Source: Calvatia gigantea (taxonomy: Eukaryota; Basidiomycota; Agaricomycetes; Agaricales; Lycoperdaceae). Taken from it: a DNA stretch of 64,000 nt. Below the pieces are notes generated by a model that saw only the letters and a program-made list of their open reading frames with translations, made no database searches and was not told the origin of the DNA. Every line of letters begins with the position of its first letter. Position 1 is the first letter of the stretch. This document shows, piece after piece, positions 11,090 through 21,539 of this stretch. The DNA is taken from positions 372,001 through 436,000 of the forward strand of contig JACAAK010000004.1 of NCBI GenBank assembly GCA_025093985.1, written 5' to 3'. A program made the position numbers and the translations under genes.

Positions 11090-12500
11090 GGTCGGGTAGT
11101 TGGAATTCTGTCAAAGGTCGAGAGTTGTAGTCCTCTCCACCTTCATCCCCAAGCTCCGCCTCTTCCAGCACACTCAACTCCTCCAACGGTAACGCTTTGC
11201 TGATTGCCCTCTTGACATTTTCGAAAGTGTCTTGCCGTGGCAATGACGCAGCACTTGATGACGATCACGCAGAAGAAGGAATGAGCCCTGTAACAAGCTC
11301 TTCAGTTGGTACGTCCTTAGGGTGCTAAAAGGCGCGGCGTACCCTTGGTGAAACGGTGAAGCCTTTCAGCTGGATAACGCACTCTCGGATTTCAATATTC
11401 CATTAACAACCGTTCGAAGGTTTTGTATATCTTAGAATACCTGGGCTGAATGGCGTTAATAGCAACCTCCATGAGCCTAAGCCAAATGCAAAGTGTCAGC
11501 TGTAACTGGAATAATGGTCCAAAGTACATACCCATATACCAGCGCCATCATACCCATTTGTCAACCTCACGGGGACTCTCAGCCTCTCCCCCACCTGCTT
11601 ACCCACGTTTAAACCTCACCCCGGGCCCCGCACGTCTCTTTGTCATAATTAACAGAATTTCCCTCTCTGGTGTCCGGGCCGGTCAACAGGAATCGTCCCG
11701 GACAACGCGACACGGGATTGATGGCGCACAGACGATTAGTGGCACTAATGGTGGGGAATCACCCACAACCATTTATACCATCCATAAGCACCAACAAGTG
11801 CTTACGATTAATGTGTGTATTTGATCCCGCTGGGATGAACGGGCAGGTTCGAGGCTGTCGAAGGAGATCATGGAGTGCTAGGAGTGGTGTGCCTCTTCGA
11901 AGAGGGGAGAACGGAGTTGGCGTTCGGTTTCTTCAACCCATTTTAATAGGCAGCCGACATCGTTGCACGTGAAAAAATGATGCGTGGAGAGGTAACGCCA
12001 AACGGTTGCAAGATACAGGATATAGAAATGGAAGGAGGGTCATCTCTTCAATGAATGAACATCTGAATAAAATCCTAAATGAAAGATAGCAGATACGGCA
12101 AAGATACTTACTGACGATCAAGGTCGTTAACTTCATCGAAAAGGAAGTTCTGGTTCACATGAAGGGGGGCAAGCATTGGCCAGGGCTGGCGTCGCGTTTA
12201 GTCCAATTGTGTACGCTTTGTAAAGTGGTACGTACCCCTCTTATCTCCCTAGGAGGTCGGTGAAGGCTTCCATTATCACGACTTCCACTAGCCTTGGGCG
12301 GGGGACGGAGTATTTATCCCAGAGGCGGTGGAATTGTGCAGTTGACACCCTGGCATTTTCTCAACGAGGGTTCGCCGTCGTTGTCTCCATTATCCAAACT
12401 CTAATTCTGGTTCGCGAGCAACTTCAGAATCGGGTGTGCTCGTAGCATCGGCGTCCCTGTCAACTGACTCAACCATCGGCGTCTGCAGTGGGTGGGTCTG
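11090..12500 (-). pseudogene. Yta7/ATAD2-type AAA ATPase, broken partial copy A2
   Basis: Immediately behind copy A1 lies a second, shorter copy in the same orientation. It begins with the linker FENVKRAISKALPLEE plus LEEAEL (11130-11240 region). A degenerate ATNRL-type block follows near 11690-11790, and N-terminal material reaches about 12480. The Walker A region and the C-terminal ENDQK segment are missing. Frames are broken throughout. The arrangement is a head-to-tail partial duplication of the passenger gene. Confidence 0.5.
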
Positions 12501-13925
12501 GATGGTCAACCTGTAGGTCGTCCTCGCCTCAGTAAGATTTCTTTGGATAGGTGGCAGCACTCCATACACTCCTTCGGGGCGAGTATCAGGCGACTGATCT
12601 TGGGTTCTCGCGTTGTCGCGGAGCCCTGGAGACTACTTGGGGGCTATGAGGGGCTATGCGAAGATGATCGTTTCGTCAACCAGCGCCAGGGTCACGCTAC
12701 TAGGCTAGGCTAGTCTACGTTCACCGCGTCTTAGCAGTAGGTTTGCTTGTTGCGGTATATAAACGCAGAGTTCATCGTTATCATCATCATCGACAGGGTC
12801 ACGCGTGATCAACTTCTCAAGCCGGTGGTACGTCATTCTGGTCGCCTATCCCATCAATAGTTTCTTCCGTTCCTCGAAGCCTCAAAGCCTTAAGACTTGG
12901 AGCTTAAAGCTTGAAGCATTGCTCATTAAAACCACGTACACCCATTATCTGGGCGTTTCACTCAAGTGTTTTGAATAACGGCGCCTCTATTTTCCAACAG
13001 ATACCTTCGCGCAAAAGTGACATGGGCTTTGCACCAACACACAGAAAATCCACGACCTCACCGATGTCCTCTCTTGTTCGCTCCAAAACACCAAGGTCTC
13101 TTTCCGAACCGAATCGCGTCATCGACCAATAAATAGCCTTTCTTCCTCAGTCGACCGCGTGCGTTGGGAGCTAAGTGGTGTGGTTCGGCGTACAAGGTTA
13201 GGGTCCCCAGTTCACGAATGGGACCGAGACGGAAATGTATGGGATCGCGACGGGGACAGGGATTGCGATTCGCGGGATGGAAGGGGAGGGAATGGGATGG
13301 ATCTAAAAGAAGGCATATACTTACAGGTAAAGACGGATCGGGTGGATACCAGATATCGCGAGATCACTCGTTCACTACGCTCGACGAAGCACCAGACACA
13401 GCTGCTGAATCTCCAAAAACTCAACAAAGGAATTATGGCTCTCCCTCTTGCTTTATCCGCCTCTATCTGTTTGAAGACCCTCACCAGTCCCAGGGGTATC
13501 GCCTGCAGCACCACCCTCACCACTCTTCGTAGAGACCTCAATGCAATAGGATGTCCCTTCCAACTTTTCGCTCCTGCTTGCCCCAATCTCTGTCCGACCC
13601 TTGCTGAGACCTCCTTCTATCACCCCAACGATGGTAGTGAGCAAATCACTCCTCCCAACCCCCAACGGTTTCCAGGTGGTCACCGGGCTCAGTATTCATC
13701 CTTGGCAACCCCGCGATACTATACATCTCCCCATCAGGCTCAGCGTACCAGGACCACATGCGCCCAGTTGCGTTGTAATTCGAATTGTGACGAGGGCGTT
13801 ATCACTGGCAACTTGTCAGGCGATAAGGTATCCGTCCCAGTGCAACCGCGGCAAGGAATCACGACTCTCAATTGATGCGGTCCTATTTTAAGAATTGCAG
13901 AAATACCTCAGTCCAATCAAGCACC
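12500..13925 (+). other. Region between AAA remnant and NACHT copy 3, with an Arg/Asp-rich stretch
   Basis: From 12500 to about 13140 the sequence is the upstream flank of the AAA remnant and recurs near 19.1-19.5, 29.0-29.2, 37.0-37.3, 45.8-46.3, 56.0-56.3 and 59.0-59.4 kb. At 13200-13310 an open frame gives an Asp/Arg-rich stretch (SPVHEWDRDGNVWDRDGD). Similar RD-rich stretches recur at 19.59-19.70, 29.29-29.36, 46.31-46.37 and 56.37-56.45 kb, so this is a fragment of a further co-duplicated gene that I cannot name. A TATATAAA-like string occurs at about 12755. The 13400-13900 part is the upstream region of copy 3. Confidence 0.4.
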
Positions 13926-13970
13926 ATGACACCAGTGCTGGTTCAAGTGCTCAGGAGGGTCGTCACAGCA
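13926..13970 (+). promoter_or_regulatory. Conserved upstream element before NACHT copy 3
   Basis: ATGACACCAG at 13926-13935 and CGTCACAGC at 13961-13969 match the paired arms upstream of the other copies; one arm base differs (ATGAC for GTGAC). Confidence 0.35.
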
Positions 13971-14028
13971 ATTTGATCCCCACACGCCCCTTGCTTCTTT
14001 CCACTAACCCACCACCTTGTGATCCACG

Positions 14029-16442
14029 ATGCTTATTGACGATTTATTTGATCGCCTTGTTAAGTGTCTCCGGCGCTCCAGACGTGAACAATCCAGTGTA
14101 CTCTTCACAGGTCCCCATGGCGCAAATACAGGTACCTCAGTTTGCCTGTTTTTTGATCAGTACACTGAATACGTCATGGCTTTCAGGTCAACGGATATCA
14201 AACGGTAATCGACCTGGACCTGGTTTCTTCAATAATGCGAGCAACTTCAATGTGAACAGCTCAACATTTATCGAAAACAAGGGCCAGATCATCCAGAATT
14301 TTGCAGCAGGAACATCGGGTGAGCAACCCTAACTGTGACCTTGACTATCACAAGCACTAAGCGGAGGATTCCTCTGATTTCAGAGCACCATCCAGTCCTT
14401 GAACGCATTGCACCATACGCCAATCTCGATGCTACAGTGGACTCCAGTGCCCGATTCCCACCTCCGTTGTGCCATCCCGGGACACGCTTGAAAATTGGGG
14501 ACAGACTATTCAACTGGTTAGCCAACCCTGAACGCGAGTGGGATATGATATGGCTCCATGGCCCAGCTGGCACTGGGAAATCTGCAGTCGCGCAGACCTT
14601 CGCTGAGCACTGTGCCGAAATTGGACGTCTGGGCGCTTCCTTTTTCTTTTCCCGGCCCAACGACCGTAATGACCCAGATACTGTCATTCCCAGCCTCGTA
14701 TACCAACTGGCTGTGTGCCACCCTCAATATAAATCCCTCGTGGCAGCTCAACTCACTAACGACCCCGAACTGTTGCGGAAAAAAACGCGGCGCACACAAT
14801 TCAAGAAACTTATCATCGAGCCCTTTTCAGAGTTGCAGGGGCACCAAAGTGTACGGGAACCGCTTCTCGTCGTCTTGGATGGACTGGATGAATGTAAAGG
14901 GGAGAATGCTCAAAAGGAGATTGTCGAAATGATTAGTGAAGTTGCTCGGCTGAAGAAAAACTTTCCTCTCGTCTGGCTGATTTGCAGCCGAGCGGAACCC
15001 CACCTGGTCTACCTATTCTCAAGGGCGGACTTTACTGTCAATTGTGGTCGCGAGGAACTTGCGATCGATGCAGAATCAATTGCTGACGTTGACTTCTATC
15101 TCCGGGATGGGTTGGCCGGAATCAGGTCTGAATTCTCGGACGTTACGACTTCAACATGGCCGCCTGAAGAGCAGATCACTAAGCTTTTGGGTAAAGCCTC
15201 CGGTCATTTCGGTTTTGCGTCAACCTCACTTCGATACATTGCCGACCCGATCCATAGAGCTCCAATGAGTCGGCTCAGTACCCTCTTGTCCTTCCTCAAC
15301 GGCATCAAAACTGGAGCCTCGAACCCTCTGGAGGCTCTTGATGCTCTCTACACCCGAATTCTTTGTGATGTACCAGAAGAGGACCTCCCGAAAACAAAGC
15401 AAATACTGTGCTATCGCGTACTTAGCTCGTTCGGTCCGTTCCAGGATTCAGCTCAGGGTCTCTGCAATTTCCTACAGATAGACCAAATCACATTTTACAA
15501 TGCTCTTCGAAAACTTCACTCCGTGATCGATGTGCCCTCGCCCAAAGCCGCTCCGAAAAGGGGGCTGCGTTTTTACCATGCGTCGTTCCAGGATTACCTC
15601 CGAAATCCCGATCGCTCAGGTAAATTTGCCATTAGGAGGGGAGATGTATTGCTTGACTGTACTAAATTGTGTCTCTCTTGGCACAAGACCGATCTGGAGC
15701 TCTTTCATACCACTGACGGTGGGTTTGCCACTGCAAACTTTGAGGACAACTCTCTTACTGCATGTTAGGACCAATATTCAATAACTCACACAAACACGGA
15801 ATTCTGCCAGATCTGAAGTGGGTTTTGGATGACACTAGAGAAGAAATTTCCCAAATGATTGTAATGTATGTGACAGAAGTCTGTTGGTTTAACTGTTGCC
15901 TAGTACTCAGATGGGATGAAGCTCTTTTCTTCCAAATCCAGGGCTTTGACTTTAGGCACATCCAAACAGACAACCTTTACAACAATTGGTGCAGCTTTGT
16001 TAACAGATTGTGGGAGGTGATGCGTTAAATCACTGTTGTCGCCCTTTACTTCCAATGCTGATTCTATCTTGACCATACAGAGCTTTTCGGGTGACTTGAT
16101 TCGTACAGAACCTCAGAGTGAGGTTGATCTCCGGTTGCTGGAATACATGGAATCTATGATCAACTCATTGTGGAGTGGTCAGCCTGCTACGTTTCCCCTT
16201 GAGTTGGTGCGCCACTTTGCTCGCTTCTTTCTATAGCTGCTTTCTCAAGCCCTGAACAGGACCCTGATCGTCGCGGGCCTGGAGGGGAATACTTTCTGCT
16301 TGGGTATGGTTCGAAGGCCATTGTGTGTTGGACCACTGGGCTTTCAGACCCGGAGTTTGGTATATTGAATAGTGGTGAGGCACCATCAAAGGAGCGCGTT
16401 GATGCTTATCATGCACACCTTGTCGAAAATGGGGTACACTAG
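14029..16442 (+). CDS. NACHT P-loop NTPase (NLR-like), intact copy 3
   Basis: Exons 14029-14131, 14187-14318, 14384-15718, 15769-16016, 16081-16206 and 16260-16442 give 708 residues with no stop. Exon 1 reads MLIDDLFDRLVKCLRRSR. Exon 2 carries FFNNASNFNVNSSTF, then GQIIQNFAAGT. The NACHT domain follows: Walker A GPAGTGKS 138-145, Walker B LLVVLDGLDEC 239-249, sensor WLICSRAE near 276 (Ala where siblings have Pro) and FYHASFQDYL 475-484. Exons 4-6 form the repeat-free C-terminal region. Intron 3 is 50 bases and its TAG acceptor is in frame with exon 3, so retention would end the protein at that TAG. The start is supported by the conserved MLIDDLFDRLV segment shared by all copies. The gene converges with AAA remnant B downstream. 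Confidence 0.87.
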
Positions 16443-16789
16443 TGGAGGGGTGAAGAATGTCTCACAGCGGGTTACCAAGCATGTCAGCATCTGCCTCGCT
16501 TCTCGACCGAGCAGATGTATCACAACAAGTGCACGAGTTGGACGTACCCCAGTAAAAGATTTGTGGAAGTGGGCTTGGAGGTGTTCCGAGGGCTCGGGAC
16601 AATGATTAATAGGTTCCCAGGAATTGCTGGGGACTCCTGTGGGTTTACGAGCCGGGGTAACACTCATGATGAGGTGGGGGCTTTTTGGCGTTTGGGAGGA
16701 GAGACAAGGTAGAAGGGAAAATGTAAAATAAATGTCTTGTACACGAAATACAGCACAACTCTGACAGACATGACTACCACTTTAAAAAG

Positions 16790-19250
16790 GAACTTACAAC
16801 AGCACATTTAGTACCTTTTAAACCTCCCCTTCAACTCCGTCAAAATAGCCCTGACCTGTACTTCAACAGCTTGATCGTCTTCTAGCCATTCTCAGCTTGC
16901 AACGTTAAATCAGCCGCCGCAGGTTTCCTCAGCTCCAAGGCTAACACAACTGGCAGCTCTTGTACCGCCCGCTTCGGTCACCTTACGCCTCCAACGAAAA
17001 ACGTGGATGAGCGGGGTGAAAGATTCTCCACAAAGACCTGCAACGGGTGCCGCAATGGGTATCCAAGCTATTTTTTTGACGTCACGTAACAGTTGGGGGA
17101 ACCCGCGATTGACACGGGCGAGGAGGACAAGTCCTGCTGGTGTAGCATACCCAACGTTGCATAGACTATTGAGGGCGATGTCCCAGAGGCGGTTGCGCAC
17201 CACCTGAGAGAGATGGGATATAAGAATCAGGCATTGGCGCCCTTTGGCTTTGGCTTTTACGAGTGGTTCACATAGTGGTAGCCTCTGGCGTTTGAAGATA
17301 GGAGTTGGAGTATGAGTTACAAGGCATTGGGCAGGGAAATAGAAGCACATACAAACGTCGGAATGCTCAAGAAAATGCTAAGTTACAGGGTCTGAATGTG
17401 ACAACATTTAAGATGGTGCGGTGCGACAGTACCGATCCAGTTCTGGCCTATCCCAGTATCACCGGAATGAGAATCTGTGGGCGATGGATGCAAAACATTT
17501 GGTGATTGTGAGTATTTTTCCGATCCTCCGACCCCACCCCTTCCGAAGTACTCAATCTCTTCTCCAACAGAAACACCTCGCCAATTGCCACCTTTACGAT
17601 TTCTAGCGATTCTCTAAGAACAGAACGAACTGTTGGGGTAATGGTATAACGGTTGATGGAGATTGAGTGGAAGAGGAAGTGGGCTCTGTAACAAAAGCCT
17701 CCCAGCTCGATGTTAATGCTTGCGGACACTAATAATGATTGACCAGAGGACCTGTATATCTGAACGTGTTTAGGGCACCTCCGTACACAGAATTTAAACA
17801 GAAACGCAAGTGTCAGCCTCAACTGGAGCAATAGTCTAGCATACACACTCGCAGATCAGCACGGCTACACCCCTTCGTCGATCTTGCAAGGCCTCTCAGC
17901 ACTTCTACTACCTGCCCATCTTCGTTCATACCCCAGACCGCCCGTTCCCTCATCACAGCATGACAAAAATCTCTGCCTGTTGTCTGATGGTAGGAAACAA
18001 AGGTCACGGTCGAATCGTCCTGGGCGGTGCAATGCTGGACCGATGATGCCCGGAGGATCCATAGCATTAATACCAATGGTTTGCTCATGGCCGGGCATCC
18101 ATGTCATCCGTAAGAGCCAATGGAGTACTTGTGGATTCTGTTGAAACGAATAGGTTGGTACGGGGCCATCGAGGAAGACCGTGCAGCACTAGGGTTTACA
18201 TGCTTCTTGGGAAAGTGGACGAAGCTAGCGCTCATCTTCTCTTACCCTTTTTGCGGGGCAGTCAGCGTCCTTGGCGTGAAGAGAGCTGGGACAATGGCAT
18301 AAGAGGGAGGATAAGATCAGTAGAGTAGCATGCTCACCTATTGATCACCCATTGGAATGACACGTTACAATGAGTTCCCTAATGAGCAGGGTTTTGTCTG
18401 TGCCGGGGGGATCAAGGAATATACACCATATGGGAGGATGACACCAAACAACCGGAAGACTTTGAGGAATAAAGGGGGAAGGGGAGTCGGCGATGAGTTT
18501 CTGAATCAATATCGAAATGAGGGACGGCCGATGCAGCGAAGAGATTGACAATTGCTGTGGTTACCGATCTTATGAAAGAGGAGGTTCCGAACCACGAATG
18601 CTGGCCAAGGCTGGCGTCGTGTTTAGTCTAAACGTACATATCCTTTTAAAGGAGATAGATACACACCTGCACTGCCGACCCTGCCGAGGTTGGATGGAAT
18701 TCCAGCAGAACCTTTCAGGGAAATATTCCACCAGCGACCTGTGCTTCAAATCAATCCATTAAGTTGGACGGCTGTTGACGCAACGTGAAGCAGAGTATCC
18801 GAGAGGAGAGGATAAGAGTCCTGGAAAAGATTGAGCGCTGAGAATTAGGGTAGGCGAAAAGGGTTGAATGGAGAACGTACGGAATTGTCCCCTCCACCTA
18901 TTCCCATCCAACAACCAAGCCAAAGGCTGACATTCTAGCTCTGGGTCCATTTCGCAAGCAACCTTGAAATTGGGTGGGCCTGTAGCACTTGTGTTCTTGT
19001 CGAGTCTCAACTGAATGTTGAATGTTGAAGGTTGAAGGTTGCAACGTTGAATCATCAGCATCTGCATTGGATGGGTCGGAATGGTCTGTGGATTGGTTGT
19101 CCTCTTCATGGCGTCGCAAGTGAGCTCAATAGCAACAGCTTACTTTCTTTGGTTTTGAGTTTATTTTTATTTAGATGGGCGGTAGCACCCCGTGCTGAGT
19201 TTCGGAGTGACTATAAGATGAGTAACTTTGCGATTCCTCGTCGTCGTTGA
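16790..19250 (-). pseudogene. Yta7/ATAD2-type AAA ATPase, broken copy B
   Basis: The minus strand has the post-AAA block near 16840-16900 and a middle domain segment. The linker EIVKVAIGEVFLLEK lies at about 17545-17610 and GADLRVCMLDYCSS near 17820-17870. INAMDPPGIIGPALHRPGRF, then DRDLCFLP, spans 17990-18090, and a P-loop written DPPGTDKTLLI lies near 18390-18425. The P-loop has Asp in place of the invariant Gly before Lys. The N-terminal part (18.8-19.1 kb) contains a short TGTTGAA repeat expansion. Several frames are needed to follow these blocks, so the copy is dead. Order and spacing follow Yta7/Abo1/ATAD2. Confidence 0.65.
19011..19050 (+). repeat. Short TGTTGAA/GGTTGAA tandem repeat
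   Basis: Four to five near-identical 7-8 base units sit inside the N-terminal part of AAA remnant B. Similar expansions of the same words occur at the matching place near 36803-36822 and 55974-56025. Confidence 0.6.
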
Positions 19251-19556
19251 TAATGAAACCCTGAAGACTGCACGACGATAGCCAGTTTAGTCAACTGATA
19301 TCGGGGTCACGCATCTTCATTTCCTGAGATTGGTGGTAACGTCATCTCAACATAACCCTTACCATCTATATCACCCTTCTGTTCCCCGAGGCCGAGAGCT
19401 TGAGTACCACGCAACGCGACTTGTGTTTCGCACTCACACACAAAGAAGCTACAACACTATCGTCCATATCCTCAGTCTCTCCGAATCCCCAAAGTCACTC
19501 ATTTCAGGCCAAATCCCGTCTTCGACCAGTAAATGTCCTTCCTTAGTTGACTCCGT

Positions 19557-19760
19557 GTGTCGAGAGGGAAGCCGTATCCAAGGTTTAAGACGCCACTTCG
19601 CGATTGGGACCAGGATCTGGACCTGCGAGATTGTGATAGGGACAGGAATTTTCGTTTGCGCGATTCGAGGGAAGGAGGGGAGGACGGATGCACCTCCAAG
19701 GTTGTTCTCTTGGTCGTAATAGACACGGTTGCGGACCCCTTCCTAGAAGCAGTGGGTTGA
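19557..19760 (+). other. Arg/Asp-rich coding-like fragment
   Basis: One open frame encodes an RD-rich stretch (DWDQDLDLRDCDRDRNFRLR) that is repeated, with changes, near 13.2, 29.3, 46.3 and 56.4 kb. It lies just upstream of the 5' ends of the AAA remnants and on the opposite strand. I do not recognise the parent gene; RD- and RS-rich stretches are common in RNA-binding and kinase proteins. No complete gene structure could be built. Confidence 0.35.
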
Positions 19761-20384
19761 GAGAGATGACGAAAAAGGTAAGGACACCATCCCTCCTGCA
19801 GTCCTTCGGTGGTTCGTGGTGGAATGGGGGTTTGCACCTGCTTGGGTCATGTCTCCGACATTTATCACCACCAACACACTCGTTTCGCTACTCCTCTACT
19901 CCACCCACTCTGTTACCTGCCTCACCTTGACAATCTTTTTTTCCATATGTGACATCCCTACCCTAATCCATCCATCCTTCGACTCACCCCAGTCTATCAG
20001 CTTAGAGGGTGATCTACAGACACACCACCATCTGCCTCGAGTGCCACTCCTCGACCCTTGATGTTGGGATCATGCCTTAGCCTTTAAATTCACAGGGAAC
20101 CCATGGCACTTAGTGTCCCTCCTGCCAGGCAATGCGGTTCGTCTTAGTTCTTCGTCCATCCGCAGCTGATCTCACTCCAACCATCACGTTCACAATAGAA
20201 ATGTATCCAACTACCCTCGTTCCCTTTATCACTCTGCCACCTCAGCAAATGAGCACAACCCTATTAATACACTCCTGTCTTAAAAACACGGAGGCACCCC
20301 ATAACAAATGGCTGTTGAAGATGGCGATTGAACAAACATACGCCACCTCCTTCCTCCCAATATCTTCCGCTCCGCCGTTCCTAT

Positions 20385-20810
20385 CCCATCGGCAACATAT
20401 TGAATCGCCTCGTTCACCGTCTCAAACACTTCAGACGTCAACAAATCCACAAATTCTCCCAAATATCAGCTAAACGAAGTCAGTGAGTTGGGACAGCCTG
20501 TTTTTAATGACTGCACTACTAAGTCATGGCTTCCAGGCCCGCAGAAACAAACGGCAGTTAGCGGCTCAACGTAGGCATGACGATTTCAGTGGCACGAGTA
20601 ATCTATTATGAATCAAGTGACAATTCCTCGAAAATCGGGGGCAGAGTATCTCGATGTTTCTGCAGGAAAGACGGGTGCGTAGATATAACTATAATTTGAC
20701 TGCCGTGAGCGTTAAGGAGAGAAATCACTTAAATTCCAGTCCTTGACCGTGATTGAAGTTGCCCTGGCCCCGTGCCCGTTCGTAACCCGATCACACGCGC
20801 GCTGGCCTTA
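20385..20810 (+). pseudogene. NACHT gene 5' remnant (exons 1-2 and start of exon 3)
   Basis: The order matches intact copies. An exon 1 trace (CGCCTCGTTCACCGTCTC near 20409) is followed by an intron ending TGGCTTCCAG near 20537, an exon 2 trace with AATTCCTCGAAAATCGGGG, and an exon 3 start after TTCCAG near 20740. No NACHT sequence follows and frames are broken. A sister remnant sits at about 30060-30480 within a longer block of similarity (about 19.9-21.2 versus 29.6-30.9 kb). Confidence 0.5.
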
Positions 20811-20989
20811 CGCTAGGACAGCAATAAACCATACTCGTATCCTTATATCGCTCGACCACCTTGGAAAAGAAGCATGACTCTAGTATAATTCTGATCTAGG
20901 AATATCTCGACCACATGAAGGGCCCTGGCACCAACGTCCAGAGGGTGATCGTTGTAACCTTTCCATTATCCCCCACTTCATAACCCACG

Positions 20990-21240
20990 ATGCATATCGA
21001 TAATTTATTTGATTGTCCCATTCGGCGTCTGAGGCGCTCCAGACATTACCAATCTGACAAGGCTCTCCGCACCACCAAATGCAAACTGGTCAGCTGAAAC
21101 CGCCCGTTTTCATTCAATGTCCTCAAGCGATCACGGCTTTCCAGTCCACGGAAATCAAATGGCCCATCGGCGGTACGTCTGAGATTGGGATGCCGTGTGT
21201 CATTCTAAGTTTAGAGATCAGTCCAGAACCGTCGCGGATG
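20990..21240 (+). pseudogene. NACHT gene 5' remnant (exons 1-2)
   Basis: ATG at 20990 opens MHIDNLFDCPIRRLRRSRHY, clearly related to the MLIDDLFDRLVKRLRRSR start of intact copies. A GT donor and a TTTCCAG acceptor then lead into an exon 2 trace near 21148 that decays. A paralogous stub begins at 30676. Similarity to NACHT exons stops here; 21250-21500 is flank-like sequence. Confidence 0.5.
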
Positions 21241-21539
21241 TTACAGTCTTACAGATAGTTTTGTCGCGCCCTACTTAGCAGTATAGGGATGAGTACGTGG
21301 CACTTTTACAGTATCACACACTGTCTGGTTACTACGTCAATGTTCTGCGTGACTTTGACAATGTCACCAAAAGTCTGTTCTAGGGAGTTGTCAGAGACCC
21401 CTGCAAGTGCACGAGGGGCAAACCTCAGCGGTGAAGTGAGGTATTTTGAGATTTGGAAATTGTAAATTAGATGTCTCGTACATCATGTACGGTACAGCTC
21501 CAAACCCGATCACTACTTTGAAAAAGAGCCCGTGGTAGT

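Noticed and set aside
12754..12766. TATATAAA string as a TATA box for a gene
   Set aside because: No intact gene starts at a suitable distance on either strand; the flank belongs to a dead AAA copy.
14289..14687. Minus-strand open frame of 132 codons over the NACHT exon, also at 6489-6887 and 51186-51620
   Set aside because: It is the antisense shadow of the conserved P-loop region; it repeats only because the plus-strand exon is conserved and it crosses an intron boundary.
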